Below are positions 33,858 through 46,310 of a stretch of 64,000 bases of DNA, in pieces. Position numbers and translations under genes: made by a program. Numbering within the stretch: the stretch's first letter is position 1; every line of letters starts with the position of its first letter. The stretch is from contig VZQC01012382.1 of NCBI GenBank assembly GCA_009823505.1, positions 105,972 to 169,971 of the forward strand. The letters run 5' to 3'. The stretch comes from Rhizomys pruinosus. Its lineage: Eukaryota > Chordata > Mammalia > Rodentia > Spalacidae. The notes beneath the pieces were generated by a model that was not told where the DNA came from, searched no databases, and saw only the letters and a list, made by a program, of their open reading frames with translations.

Positions 33858-34870
33858 TTTGGTATCTTTTTAATTGAATTTTTGTGTATTTCATACAGGA
33901 CATTTTAGCCATCCTTCCTCCCTCCAATAGCCCACACACACTGGAATTCATGCATTCTGTCATTTGTATTAAGGCCTATGGTGTCAAGCCAGTGTCCCCA
34001 GACATCCTTCAGTGCAAGTTCATCCACTGGGGTCTAGTCAGTGTATCTAGAGTTCTTCCCTTTAAGAAGATCAGCTCTTCCTCACCCAGCAGTAATCAGC
34101 TGTCAATAATTCTTCAACTAAGATTGGGGCCTGCTGCCTATTTCCACAGTTCTGTGCTTGACTTTTGTTTGTTTGAGTTTGCATGGGTCTTGTGCACGCT
34201 GACACCATTGCTATAGGTTCATGTGAGCAATGTCCCAGGAGCCTGCAGGACTCTATTCCATACGGTCATCCATCGCCTCCCTGGCTCTTACAGTCTTCCA
34301 GCACCCTCTTTCACAGTGGTCCCTGAACCTGGGGTGGGTGGAGTAGATGCAGGAGTTTTGTTCGAGGACCCACACTCTGCAGACTTTTGTTCTCTACATT
34401 TTGGCCATGTGTGAACTTTTTTGTCCCTGGCCCTCTTTTGCATTAAGGGAGCTTCACTGATGAGAAATGAGAGAGGCATTGGTGTTCTTTTTAGCCCTTG
34501 TTCTACCTTCTGTGAGCCTCGGGCATAGAGGTTGCCTTGTGGATGTGTAACTTAGGCTTGGGCAATTCACAGACAATACCTGTGTGTCACCAGTTGTGGA
34601 ACTCCGTGATAATCTCTGTCTGTTACAAAAGAAGTTTTTTGATGAGCAATGATTGGATACTTGTCTGTAGATACAAAGACACATATTTTCACATTTGTCT
34701 AGAGATATGACCATCTTGGGGTTTTTTTCTAAAATCCATCTATGACCTTTCCAGCCATGTGGATTCAGCTATGTTTACAGTACCACATGTGAGTTTCCTC
34801 CCATCAGGTGGGCTTTAAGTCCAATTAGGTAGTTGTTGACTGCCCAATTGTTCAAATTGCCTTCAATAGG
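33858..34870 (-). mobile_element. Antisense old L1 3' UTR (Lx-type)
   Basis: 'tttttaattgaatttttgtg' and 'gggagcttcactgatgagaa' lie in the order of antisense Lx-like 3' UTRs, paralleling 17200-17900. The ORFs here are chance frames. Confidence 0.6.
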
Positions 34871-34871
34871 T

Positions 34872-35096
34872 TTGAAAATAGCAGGCATGGGACCACATAC
34901 CTTTAGTCAGGAGACAGAGGCAAGCAGATCTCTGTGAATCCAAGTCCAATCTGGTCTACATAGCAGGTACAAGGCCTTCTAGGGCTTCATAATAAGACCC
35001 TTTCTCAAAAACTATACAGGACTGTGACATTGGGGAAACAGCTACTTTAAAAGAAAACTAGGCCAGAGTCAGTGTACTTTTCCCCCACTAGGTTTG
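34872..35096. repeat. 225-bp exact duplicate, source copy (contains B1-like SINE)
   Basis: Reads identically to 36776-37000 (offset 1,904). A diverged B1 (+) occupies about 34885-35012; the rest is unassigned. The second copy lies inside the Tmem9b pseudogene. Confidence 0.93.
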
Positions 35097-35239
35097 AGGG
35101 TAAGAAGCATGACTAAACAGAAGAGCAACAGTGGTCTCAGACTACTGACCCTGAGAACTTAGGACAAGTTGGGAGGCAGGTCACAACCTGGAGGGTGTTC
35201 AGGAAGTCATGAGAGAAGTTTGAGAGTCAAGTGGCTGTC

Positions 35240-35690
35240 TCTAGTCCTGCCCAACTCTCTTTGTAACCCTTCCTGATCCTTATGTCTACGTGTATAGTGA
35301 GTTGAATGATAGATACTATCCTACAATGCACGTCCATCCAGAACCTCAGAATGTGAAGAAATGGGATTTGGAGGGATATAATTAAGGATCCCAATATGAA
35401 ATCACCTCGAGCCTTGTAAGAATAAGAGAACATGGACCAGAAAACAAAGAAAGTGACATAAGGTACTGTCAGAGTTAGACTGCTGTGCATTTAAGCCAAG
35501 AAATGCCCAGGATGTGTAGAAGTCACTGAACATAAAGACATTAGAAGGAATCAACCCTGCCAGCACCTGGAGCTCAGTCTTCTGGAAGACAGAACTGTAA
35601 GAGAATAAACTTCTGCTCAAAGCCACCCACTTTGTAGTTATTTGTTTCTACTGCACCAGGGAATTAAAATAATATGTAAATTAGCAGTAT
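35240..35690 (+). mobile_element. MLT1-like MaLR LTR relic
   Basis: Ordered matches to MLT1-type LTRs: 'cagaatgtgaagaaatggga', 'cttgtaagaataagagaaca', 'gccaagaaatgcccaggatg', 'ggaatcaaccctgccagcac', 'gaactgtaagagaataaac' and 'aagccacccactttgtag'. Ancient and shared by placental mammals. Confidence 0.75.
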
Positions 35691-36076
35691 TCCTCACCAC
35701 TGGCTCCACCTCCTTTCAGCCATTGCCATCATCTGACCAGGACCCCTTGAGCTCCAAACACCAGAAGCAAGGAGGGGGCAGCAGAAAGACAACCATTCCT
35801 ATTCCCTCATTCAGTGATGTGAAGAAGCCAGGTTTGCAAGAGTCAATCCTACACATTTCTTCCAAAACCCAAGTTCAATGAATAGTAATTTGGTACCTTC
35901 AAGTCAGTATTTATAAGTTAGCAAACACTACAAATCACCACCTTTCCTCATTTCAGTGGCGCAGTGTTGTACCCTAGCCATGTTCAAACTTTTTCCAATT
36001 CTCTTCATTGTTCTACTGATCCAATGCCTGCCAGAGGATTGTGCAGGTCAGGAAATGGTACTGTAAACAAAGCAAC

Positions 36077-36091
36077 AATTGTCTCCGTACT
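36077..36091. repeat. Target-site duplication, 5' copy, of the processed pseudogene
   Basis: AATTGTCTCCGTACT, repeated at 37319-37333 directly after the A-rich tail. Confidence 0.92.
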
Positions 36092-36195
36092 GAGGTGGAA
36101 GTGCGGGCGGAGGAGTCCAAGCCGGATCCCGAGCAGGGCGCTGGGCTCAGGGCTCAGGGCTCGGGGCTCAGCGCTCTGAGGCTGCGCTCCCGTGA

Positions 36196-36336
<141 letters not shown>

Positions 36337-36337
36337 T

Positions 36338-36410
36338 GAGATCCACCTGCCTCTGTCTTATGAGTGCTGTGATTAAAGGCATATGTTACCACTTCTACCA
36401 CTTCCAGCCT
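36338..36410 (-). mobile_element. B1 fragment inside the Tmem9b pseudogene
   Basis: 'agatccacctgcctctgtct' to 'taaaggcatatgttaccac' is the antisense B1 head region. It separates codons that are contiguous in the Tmem9b mRNA. Confidence 0.75.
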
Positions 36411-36512
36411 AAAGAAAGTGCATTTTGTGATTGCCTTCAGGTTGTGGAGCCCATGCCTGTGTGGGGGGCCTGACGTATAGGCGTACTGTTTATGCTGTGA
36501 ATGCAAATATGA

Positions 36513-36761
<249 letters not shown>

Positions 36762-36775
36762 TAGAAACTTCAATA

Positions 36776-37000
36776 TTGAAAATAGCAGGCATGGGACCAC
36801 ATACCTTTAGTCAGGAGACAGAGGCAAGCAGATCTCTGTGAATCCAAGTCCAATCTGGTCTACATAGCAGGTACAAGGCCTTCTAGGGCTTCATAATAAG
36901 ACCCTTTCTCAAAAACTATACAGGACTGTGACATTGGGGAAACAGCTACTTTAAAAGAAAACTAGGCCAGAGTCAGTGTACTTTTCCCCCACTAGGTTTG
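36776..37000. repeat. 225-bp exact duplicate inside the Tmem9b pseudogene
   Basis: Identical to 34872-35096. It replaces a few codons near the pseudogene's C-terminus. Both junctions show short homology: 'cttcaata' just left of each copy, and a G-rich start just right. No poly(A) or TSD of its own, so it looks like a copied patch, not a SINE insertion. Confidence 0.92.
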
Positions 37001-37318
37001 GGGAAATCTGTCTTTGACCGACATGTTGTCCTCAGCTAATCGGGAATGGAATTCGAAGTGACCTGAAAACCAAGGCAGACAAGTGGAAAGAAGTGGCTGG
37101 GGGTCCCGGGCTTTGCTTTAGTAGCCATTGATTTGACCAGCTCTGGGGGAGCAAACCCACATGCTTAGTGTGTTTTCTTGTTAATGTATTAACGGAGACA
37201 TTTTTTTAAAGCTCACAGTTCAAAGTTAGCCGATAAGCCTTTTCCTACTTGTGACTTTTACTATTAAAATTAACTCTGCCTATAAATAAAAAAACAAACA
37301 AAAAAAAAACAAAAATAA

Positions 37319-37333
37319 AATTGTCTCCGTACT
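37319..37333. repeat. Target-site duplication, 3' copy
   Basis: AATTGTCTCCGTACT; pairs with 36077-36091. Confidence 0.92.
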
Positions 37334-39945
37334 AGGAAGGCAATGCTTTAGATTCATTTTTCCTTTGAGCCATGATCATTACTTTATTGTTTTTTATGAA
37401 GTCATTCTTCCCATGAGCATTAGCTTCTCTTCCGCAGCTATTTGCCAGGCTTTCATCTACACCAGGCAACATTTAATAGGAATATGAAAAACAGCCTGAA
37501 CATTAAATGACAAACAGATAAGATGGGCAAATGAGGATTGCACATTTGGAAAACATGTGTTTTCATGTGAAATATATATGAGATTTTTAATTGATGCTGA
37601 CTTTAGTTCACTGCAATATTCCTTAACTTTCCTCATTATTGGGTTATAGGAACTATAAAGAAAAGAATGTGATCAAGGTGAACCCTAGAGAAAATCTGGC
37701 TTTCAGTGACTTCTCTTCACCCCATGACCTCGGAAGCCAGCATGCACTTCTATTGTGGAAAAAGAAGCATTCTCTTGTCCACTCAGTCCCTATGCACACC
37801 ATGCTGGGATCATATTCCAAGTCCCTGTGCTTGGGTAGGACTACTGGGGCAAATTCTAGATGAGTTAGAAGAGATGGTAACACCATTTTCTGACCCAAAG
37901 CATATAATCTCCAGTTTACTTAACTCTCAGAACTTTCTTTTTCTCTGGCATCATGGCCCAACACAAAGAAAAAAGTCAAAAGCATGAAACAGTTGTGTAA
38001 GCACAAATGCAATCTTTTCTGAAGGCGCTGAGCTGTGAAGCTATTCACACCCAGCAGAAAAGCTCAGGGTAACCACCAGAGAACATCGGGTTCAAACAGC
38101 ACAAGATTCTGCTCCGGTCAGGGCTCAGGAAGTGAATCCTGGGAATCATAGACCCAGTAAAGTTTTACAATCATGTTCACTAAAACCTGAAATGAGCCCT
38201 ACAGATTATCCAGGCCAATCTTTTTCTTTACTTCTGCAGAATCTGAGACTCAGAGTGGGGACGTTTCACTTTGGGTCATTCATCTATTGTAGACAGTGGT
38301 AATTTTTATTATAGCACCTATTTTCCTGGGGAACTTGATCTGATCACACTTTGTGTTTGTGAAAAGATTCACTAGTCAGACAAACGGATTGATACAGTCC
38401 TGTGACATCCAGCTGTAACCTCACTCAAGGTCCTTATAGATCTGTGAGCATCCTGTCCCACATCTGCTGAAAATGAATAGAAGGAGTATTGTGATGACAT
38501 TTCAAACTATGCAATAGCCCAATAAACATTCACTGCACCACAGATTTGGAGTTCCTTTCTACTACTCCCAGGGAGGACAACCATGACCATTAAGAAAGTA
38601 TTCAGTCTGTTCAAAATATCCACGTAAACCTTCTTCTGCTTATGATAGAATCATTCCCCCACAAAAGCATTGAATGTTGAAAATACCATATGTTGGAAAT
38701 GCATTTAGTACATCTAACCCACCAAGCATTCTGCCATAACATGATGCAGAATATGGATCATTTGTCCTCCTGGTTCCTTGGCTGACCCAGGGCTGCAGTA
38801 ACTGTTGTTTACCCTCACCAGGAGTGTATCACCAACATATGGGATACTGAGAGGACACTGATATTGATTACTGGGGACTAAAGAGATTATTAGAATTGCT
38901 GTTAATGCCATAGCCAGACAAAGAGACAACAGTCAGCAGAGGATCCTAGGAGAGTTCAGGCCCCAGCACCAGAAACAGACCGCATGGCAGGGTCTTTAAA
39001 GAGAGACAGAGCACATGTAGCAGAGGAAGGGGTTCTTACAGAATCCTGATGACAGGGGAAGTTCATAGTAAAGCCTGCAGCCAGGCCCTGTGGCTCCAGG
39101 GTGCCCTTACACTGTGGAGGAGGAGACCTGTTGCAAAGCACCTAGATTCTTTGTTAGGAGGATTTGGCTCTCCCCTGACATCCCAAACCAGGAAGCACTA
39201 TCATGCTCTGTGCGTGGTAGAGGTCCAACACCACAGGAGAACATACACAAGCAGTATTTCAAGCTTCTAATTACATCGAATCGGCCTTTCCCAATTGCAA
39301 CGCAAGGTTCAGATCAGAGTGAAGGAATCTGAAAAGTTCAAGCCAAACAACTTAGAGACAAGAAGGACATTAACTACGGAGGGTTAATGTGATCAGTCTA
39401 TAATGCCTGCCTTTCGTATCAGCAGATTCAAATGTGTTATGATCTTTGTCTAGTCATCTTTAAGATCATTTAGAATCTCCATGAGGGCAGGCCAGGCTTG
39501 CAGGTGGTTGGAGGTTACGGTTGGATAATCAGAATGAGTTTCCCTTTGCTCCAGACATGTTGAGACTGCTTTGTTTTCCAAAGGAAAGCACTCTGTCCTC
39601 CTTCCCAGGGCAGTGTACAGCTGCTGGTCATCCTGTGCATGACGAGAAAGAACAAAGGATGACAACACAGTGCAGTAGATATTCAAGAAAACTGGATTTT
39701 AGTCTCTGCCCTCTGCAATGCCCAGCATCCCAGAGTGCGGAACTTCTCATATTTTTTTTTTGCCAGATATTAATTATTTGTTTGGATTTCTGTGTAGGTT
39801 GAAGGTAAAGGAACTGAGGGAATGAAGGAAGTAAACAGAGAGAAATCTCCTGGTTATGCTGGGTGGACGAAGGGGCTTTGGAGTGGTCCACAGTCCTAAT
39901 GATTTGGAAGGAAGATACAAAGGATTCATGTTTTCTGTTTTAGTG
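37334..39945. other. Unassigned intergenic DNA
   Basis: No gene or clear repeat except a possible MIR-like patch near 38205-38290. ORFs overlap on both strands without family resemblance. Confidence 0.4.
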
Positions 39946-40234
39946 CAACTTGGGGTTTTTTGTTGTTTTTGTTTGTTTGTTTGTTTGTTTTGAGACAGGG
40001 TCTCCCTATAGTCCCAGCTGGCCTGGAACTCATTGTGTAGACCAGACTGGCCTTGAACTCACAGAGATCTGCCTGCCTCTGCCTCCCAAGTGCTAGGATT
40101 AAGGGTGCGCACCACCATGCCTGGCTTAAAGATGGCTCTTAGCCACTACGTAGGTGCTGGAATCAAACCCAGGTCCTCTGCAAGAGCAGTTGGTGCTTTT
40201 AACCACTGAGCAACCTCTCCAGCCCCACAACTTG
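39946..40234 (-). mobile_element. Composite B1 plus B2 remnant with TSD
   Basis: Antisense B1 (about 39957-40125, (TTTG)n at its T side) abuts an antisense B2 head (40126-40226). The direct repeat CAACTTG at 39946-39952 and 40228-40234 brackets the pair, so they may have inserted as one unit or as B1 within B2. Confidence 0.8.
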
Positions 40235-40268
40235 TTTTTTAAGGATAGGTACATTTGGATTATGTTAA

Positions 40269-40683
40269 GCTTAAGGAAATATAAAGTGAGAAAAGAGAGG
40301 AAGAAATTGACCTCTACAGAACAGCAAGTTTATTAGGTAACAAATCTGAGAGAGCACTTCCTGCAGCTCAGGGGCAAGAGGAGACCAGCACCCCTCACAG
40401 CAAGGGATCAGAAGGAAGAACAGCCTCTCTCACAGATTCAGGGATGGGGGAAGGGGTAAAAGCTGAGTCATATAAAAAAAGGTAGGGACTGGGAGGGTTT
40501 CACCCTTTTGAGAAGTAGACCACAGTCACTCAGAATTCTGGTTTAGGGAGTACCCTGTGATTAGGATTGAGTCATCTTGGGTGGGGAAGTTGGAGGATGG
40601 GTTACATGATGCTGGTTCATGGGAAGGTGTTCAGAAAGTGACAAGCATGCAAGGAGTATTCAGGACCTACAATTTCTCCATCA
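40269..40683 (-). repeat. ERV 3' LTR (left)
   Basis: Aligns with 45493-45857 along its length by eye, with substitutions and indels. An AATAAA poly(A) signal lies on the minus strand at 40329-40334. Confidence 0.78.
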
Positions 40684-41029
40684 TTCCTGACTTTGAAGAG
40701 ATAGAAATGGAGGTGGGGTTCATCGTCTGACTGCTTCCTGCTGGACGGTGGGGGGGTGGGGGTAAGAAGGGGGAAAAGGGTAATCAGTAATACACATCCC
40801 TTAAGAGGAAGATGGTCTTTACATCATCCTTCACAGTGGCTTGAGAAATTGCTATATCTAGATTGACCAAGAATTTTGGAACAGACTCAAAAGACATGGC
40901 AGAGTTATGGATATCAAGGCAATTGTAATCAGGGAGGGTAAGAATAGAAATGAACCAGGGGTCAGTTGAGAGAAAAAGCCCTTGTAAGTTGCCCCCCTTC
41001 CGATGAGGATGCCCATTCCTTAAGTTTTC

Positions 41030-41143
41030 TTATTCCTTCCTTGACCTGTTGGTGAAAAGGCAGCAATCCCTCCCATAGTAAAAGCCACAAGCCACTCTTT
41101 CCATGGTCAGAAGATCTAAGCTCCATCTGCTTTGAAGTACCGT
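41030..41143 (-). pseudogene. ERV env remnant, transmembrane-subunit motif
   Basis: On the minus strand a short frame carries the conserved leucine-rich immunosuppressive-domain-like stretch, followed by a cysteine then a CC pair, typical of gammaretroviral envelope transmembrane subunits. The spacing between the cysteines is seven residues where six is usual. The frame ends soon after in a stop. Frames at 42199-43303 may be surface-subunit remnants but are not convincing alone. Confidence 0.55.
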
Positions 41144-41591
41144 GGCACCAGAAAGTCTATTCAGTCATGAATAGCAGTGAATTAGAATGCCAGGTCCTCT
41201 AGAGAGTCTCTGAGGGATCTGGATAGTTGCTGAAACTTGTAGCTCCCATTTGTAAGAACTAAAGGAAGTGGCTAAGAAGGCCATGATTGGAGGTTGAAGG
41301 AGGACTGAGGAATCATATGAGAGGAGGTGTCCCAATCTTTTGGTGGGCTTGTAGAAGAAGAGCTATATGCCCTGCATTTCAGAAGGGGAGACTGAAGGAC
41401 AAGGTGGTTGTTGCTAAAAACAGAGGTAGGCATTATTCCAAATCTTGCAGAAGGCTGAGCTGGGGCAAGGAGACAACAGGAAGTGGGGTGTGCCTGACTG
41501 GGTAGGTTGGGAGCTATATGTTGAGCCAAGTGACAGCTCCTCTTTAGTCTATGATGTTTTTAATGATGGGTGCAGGGAGTTGAATAGTCAG

Positions 41592-42111
41592 TGTTCTAGT
41601 TTGCCTTCAAAACACTGACCAATTCCAACCTGGTTCACAGATCATCACTTAGGGAGCCCAAGATAAGAAATCAGTGTAGGAACCTGGAGTCAGGAGCTGA
41701 AGCACAGGCCATGTTGGAATGCTACTTACTGGTTTGCTCAGCCTGGTTTCTTTTTCTTTTTTTTTTTTTCTTGGTCTTTTCGAGGCAGGGTCTCCCTGTT
41801 GCCCCAGCTGTCTTGGAACTCACTGTGTAGAGCAGGCTGGCCTTGAACTCACAACAATCTGCCTGCCTCTGCCTCCCAAGTGCTAGGATCAAAGGGATGT
41901 ACCACGCCCGGTTTCAGCCTGTTTTCTTATAAAATACACAACAACCTGCCTAGGGGTAGCACTCCCCACAGTGGGTTGGGCCCTCCCATATCACTCAACA
42001 ATCAAGAAAATATCCCACAGACATGGCCACAAGCAGGTCCATTGAATGCAATTCCACAATTGAGGCTCCCTTAACCCAGATATGTCAAGTTGACACTAAA
42101 GCTCTCCAACC
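41592..42111 (+). mobile_element. Rodent dispersed repeat, copy 2, inside the ERV
   Basis: Matches 1648-2057 from start to end, interrupted by an antisense B1 at 41746-41913. The TSD for that B1 is TCAGCCTG at 41738-41745 and 41914-41921. Both insertions are younger than the ERV they sit in. Confidence 0.8.
41746..41913 (-). mobile_element. B1 SINE nested in the dispersed repeat
   Basis: T-rich run, 'tcttttcgaggcagggtctc' and a head ending 'gtaccacgcccggt', with an 8-bp TSD. Confidence 0.9.
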
Positions 42112-43956
42112 CAGTGAGTGAGAAATGTGTTCCCAGAGGATGGCTGCCACGGAAAGAAGGTGAAATGAGGTATTCATCTGTGTGGGGATGTGATGGGCTC
42201 AGGATGGGGGTTCCAGGGTAGAAACGGGGAGAAAGCTGCCACAGCTGGTCCTGGTAGCTCTTCTAGTGCCTTTAGAGCTGTGTCTGGAGCTCAGATTGGT
42301 ATGTTCTCCCATAAAAGATGGGAGACATGTGTAAGGTGGTCCCTGTGTCCAAAGTTCACAGGGGCAGGAGTAAGGACCCAACAGGAGGTCCAGTTAGGAC
42401 CAACGGTAAAGAGAGGGGAAGCACTGCAGGAGCAGGAAGAGCAGACCAATGAAGAGAGGCTGTGGGAGACCATTTGTCCCCAAGACATAGGGGAGATTCC
42501 CAGAGTACAAAACTGAGAAAGAGGGAGAACAAGGGTAGGAGTAAATATTTGGATGTTCCCTGGAGCCAAAATTCTGCCATTAATGAAAAGAGGTCATGGG
42601 TAGAAAGAAGGGGCCTTGGCAAGGGATTCCAGGCAATGTCCAATTTTGTATTCCCTTATAGTAGTGGTTACTATAAATAACTCCATAAAACCCAATGGCC
42701 CAATTCTCATTTGCTGAATTAAGAAGTAAGAATAAATGGATTAATTTATTAATTATAAGTATGACTGAAGTCATAGCTGACACTTGGAAATGCCTCTACA
42801 AAACAATGTATCTGATTCTGTTATCAATGAAAACTGTTTAGGAAATTTAATCTCAGATGCCAGTTGGAAACCATAAATAGACTATTCCCAGTGTTAACCA
42901 TAAAGGAAACAGGATGGCTAGATATTGTCCCAATAATCCTGGGCTCCAGGGACTTCCCCTTCTGGGCAGGGGCTGAAGAACCCAGGACTCACCATTCCAG
43001 GAGTTATAAGGGAAAGGCCTTGGTGAGGATGAAAGGACTGTATCAAGCAGAGAGGATGTCTTCTCTAGGGGCAGACCCATTTCCAATGTCCCCATTGACC
43101 AAGTGAGGGACAAAGTTTTCTAGGAGTCTGAGGGCAAGGATATGTTTTGGCTCCATCCCTATTGTAGTGAACAGGAACCAGATGGGTTTGGGGGCTCCTT
43201 CAGATTGGTTCTGTCTTGGGTCACATGAAGCAACACAGCAGAGCCCAGCAGTTGGCATTGAACACTGAGGTGTTTTCACTTTGGGGCTGACTGATTTAAG
43301 CATTTACTATGGAGTCCCTCCAGCATTTTGGGATCCAGTCTAGAAAATCTTGTGAGAGTCTTCTGGGGAGGGCACTACTGCAGCTCGGCGGCAGTGGGGT
43401 TAGAAGACCAGCCTCCATTAGAAAAATTTCAGATCATGGTACAGAATATCAGGCAACTTACAGGTTAGTATAAAAAGTCAAGCAAACAAAGTTAATGAGA
43501 CATGTCAAATGAGCAAGCCTTCAGGGAACCTGTTCCATGGTCAAAGCTCAGAGCACTGAATTTACAGCACAAAAGCAAAGGCTAAAACAATTAATATAAT
43601 GTCAGCAGCTAAGAAAGGGAAAAAATGAGTTGTGAAATATTTGAAAGGGTCAAATGAAGAAGCTATACTTTCCCACAATTTTTCACTACCAACAATTGGT
43701 GCTTGGGCCATTGCTACCACAAAAACTTGGCTTTGTCATTTTAAATATCCAATAAAGCATTATGAAAAGGATCATGGCCCAATAAGTGACTTTAATCTTT
43801 TGCCAATCATGTTCAGAATGATTATATGGAGCACACATAACACAAAGTGGACTGACATTGAAACCACACTCTATCTATGTGACCCTCTCAATCCTGTACT
43901 TGTTTGCCTAGCAACAAAACAAAGGCTTTTGACTGTTGTATCTCCCAAATTTTCTG

Positions 43957-44078
43957 TGGGAGGCAGAGGCAGGCGGATCTTTGTGAGTTCAAGGCCAGCC
44001 TGGTCTACAGAGTGAGTTCCAGGACAGCTGGGGCTACAGGGAAACCCTGTCCTGGAAAGACCCCCCCCCACCAATAAA
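43957..44078 (+). mobile_element. B1 SINE, head-truncated
   Basis: Starts in 'gtgggaggcagaggcaggcg' and runs to 'gggaaaccctgtcctggaaa'; the first B1 segment is absent. Confidence 0.85.
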
Positions 44079-44423
44079 AAGGTCCCGGCAGAGGAGGCTG
44101 CTTTAGCCTTGATACTAGTGACTGAAACAGGTCCTTTTAGGACTGAGGGTTTATATTATCCTTGTTCCATTGAAAATAATCAGTACATTGTTGCAGCTTC
44201 CAATTTATACAAATAATATGTAATAATTCCATTTTTTGGGTAATGACATTACTAGATAAAATAGCATAAAGGTTTAATATGCATGCTTTTAACCAAAATT
44301 TCTGCATAACAGCAATATTTAGGTAAATACTATTTTTCCTGGATCCATTTCAGAGTTGAACATAACTTTTGATTAATATTAATTTCCAGAGTATTAGAGA
44401 TTCCTAATGCTAAAATTCTACTT

Positions 44424-44800
44424 TTACCATTCATCTATTGTCCTCTTCCCATCAGAGTCAGGTGGCCAGCCTGTCACAGAAAAAAAAGATTGGAGTAAAT
44501 GTGCTTGAATTTGAAGTGGGTGGGCCAGTCCCATCTTCAGAGCCAGTGTTTCCATGAGACCAAATAGCAAATGGCAATTGACTACTAGAAATCTGCCAAG
44601 GGGAGTGAGGGATGAGAGCAGAGGAGAAGGAACATTAGGCATGAGGAACCTCAGATGACCTGCTCTTCCTGTGTATGAGATTTTCAACATCCGATAAAAC
44701 ATTTGAATCCAGTGTAGCAAACTCAGCCACCTGTTATTATTATCTAATTTGTATTGTGGCCAGATGAAGTCAACAGGTGGCAAAGATTCTTTTGTTTTAA
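44424..44800 (-). pseudogene. ERV gag remnant (matrix region)
   Basis: The minus-strand frame 44783-44424 opens with the tryptophan-proline matrix signature shared by class I ERV Gag proteins, then drifts out of homology through frameshifts. Its place downstream of the right LTR fits a 5'-LTR-leader-gag order. A related but distinct gag is at 52149-53113, and another fragment at 57500-57830. Confidence 0.7.
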
Positions 44801-44815
44801 ATAAGACTTGGCATC

Positions 44816-44940
44816 ACAAGGCTGGTAAGTTTTTTTATTTTATTTTATTTTATTTTTTCATGTGTCTGAATGTACTGTCTGCATGCAGGTTTGCGCAACA
44901 GTGACATGCAAAAGGCTGATAAGTTTTTAAGAGACAAGGA
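44816..44940 (-). mobile_element. B2 SINE fragment with imperfect TSD
   Basis: Antisense B2 3' end at about 44830-44912, flanked by AAGGCTGGTAAG and AAGGCTGATAAG (one mismatch). Confidence 0.75.
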
Positions 44941-45382
44941 AAGATGCTATTGTCCAGAACCATGAAAATTTGTGAACCCATGCTGCAGGGCAAGACTGTC
45001 AAGGCAAGATCCTGAGGGCTGGGATCTGAGTCGGGTCATCCTCTGAGACAAAAGCTCAGCCCAGTGAGGCCAACAGGCCAAGATCTCAGGCTGTCCACTG
45101 AGGCATGCCCCACAGTGGGGCTCTGAGGGATCTCTGAAATCTCAGGTATGAAATATCTGTCCTAGGGGCACCACCCAGGCAGACAGAAGGGCACTTCCCC
45201 TAGTTGGGCCAAGGATAGCCAGCACTGACCTAGTCGTGATGGCCCTTGATCTCCAGGTTAGAGAGACAGAACAATAAGGCCATGAAAGTCAAAGCTCCAG
45301 GGCACTGTCTGGCCACTGTTTAGCCAAAGTAGGCATAAGAGACAATCCAAGACCTTGATGACAGAAGTGGGTATGGTACCAA

Positions 45383-45383
<1 letters not shown>

Positions 45384-45437
<54 letters not shown>
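45384..45437. repeat. (GA)n microsatellite
   Basis: About 26 GA units in the ERV leader region. Confidence 0.95.
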
Positions 45438-45440
<3 letters not shown>

Positions 45441-45472
45441 AGCCAGGGGGTCAGCCCTGCTAAAAACTCTCT

Positions 45473-45490
45473 CTCAGATTTTTGGCTCCA
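45473..45490 (-). other. Candidate ERV primer-binding site
   Basis: Directly downstream (minus strand) of the right LTR, after a two-base spacer, an 18-nt sequence begins TGGAGCC. It shares 11 of 18 positions with the tRNA-Phe PBS as I remember it, so the tRNA assignment is weak. Position is the main support. Confidence 0.4.
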
Positions 45491-45492
45491 TC

Positions 45493-45857
45493 TGTAAGGA
45501 AATATGAAATAAGAAAAGAGTAGAGGAAACTGCCCTCTATCTGAAAGGGCTCCTCCCCATGGCCTGGGAGCCAGAAAGAATGGGCACCCCCTCACAGGCT
45601 GGAACCTGGAGGAGGAGCCTCTCTCACAAACTCAGGGATTTTATATGTTCTGCCTTGGGGAGAGAAGAAGTCGGATCATATCAGAAAGGGCAGGAATGGT
45701 CAGGTTTTGCCCTCTTGGAGAGTAGGGAATACCCTGTGATCAGGACTGAGTTTTATGGGGCATTTGGAGGGTAGGTTACAGGATGCTGGTTTTCAAGAAG
45801 AGAGCAAGAGAGTAGAAATCATGTGAGAAGCATTCGGCACCTACTGTGTCTCCATCA
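45493..45857 (-). repeat. ERV 5' LTR (right)
   Basis: Partner of the left LTR and shorter than it; LTR-terminal TG and CA are intact. Confidence 0.78.
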
Positions 45858-46310
45858 GTAAGCATATTAACTTTAAAAGAATGGCAGATCAGAGGGAAAG
45901 AGAATGCCATTTCTACTTGAGAGCAGAGTTCCAACATGGACCCCTGGATTAGTCTAATTCACTTAGAAGCTACAACCTAAGCCACATTCAGCCTAGGCCC
46001 TTTCCTTTTGTTGAAAATGTCAAGAAAAAGCAGGGAAAACAAGGTAAGATGAGAATAGAAGGGATTGTGAAAAGGTAACCATAGATCTTAAGGGATGTGG
46101 GGAATAGAGAAGGAAAAAATGCATGTGATAGGAAAGAAGAGGCTACTGCCAACCTAAGGAAGGCAAGCAGCCAAAGGCAGGAACAGAGTGTGGGGAATAA
46201 AGGAGACAGGAACAGAGCAAGAAAACAACCGACCTGATCAAAAGATGGAGGAAAGAGCTGAACAGATACTTCACAAATGAAGAAGTAAAGATGGCTGATG
46301 AACATCTTTA

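Larger units (their letters stand above)
30366..34140. repeat. About 3.8-kb duplicated block, right copy
   Basis: Cleaner partner of 26430-30220: B1, tRNA-like fragment, B2 fragment, (TC)n(CA)n, unassigned core, two B2 SINEs and the start of an antisense L1 3' UTR. It carries about 330 bp (33031-33362) plus a 255-bp gap that the left copy lacks, so the copies also differ structurally. Confidence 0.85.
40269..45857 (-). mobile_element. Decayed class I (gamma-like) endogenous retrovirus
   Basis: Two homologous LTRs in the same orientation (40269-40683 and 45493-45857) flank about 4.8 kb. The right LTR starts TGATGGAGA and ends CCTTACA when read on the minus strand; a primer-binding-like TGG sequence follows it. 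Gag matrix-type coding remains near 44424-44800 and an envelope transmembrane-type motif near 41030-41143. A rodent dispersed repeat carrying a B1 (41592-42111), a B1 (43957-44078) and a B2 piece (44830-44912) have landed inside. Frames are broken throughout and much of pol is not recognisable. Inactive relic. Confidence 0.8.

Noticed and set aside
43632..44015. 127-aa plus-strand ORF in the ERV
   Set aside because: Opposite to the ERV's coding strand, and its end is B1 sequence.
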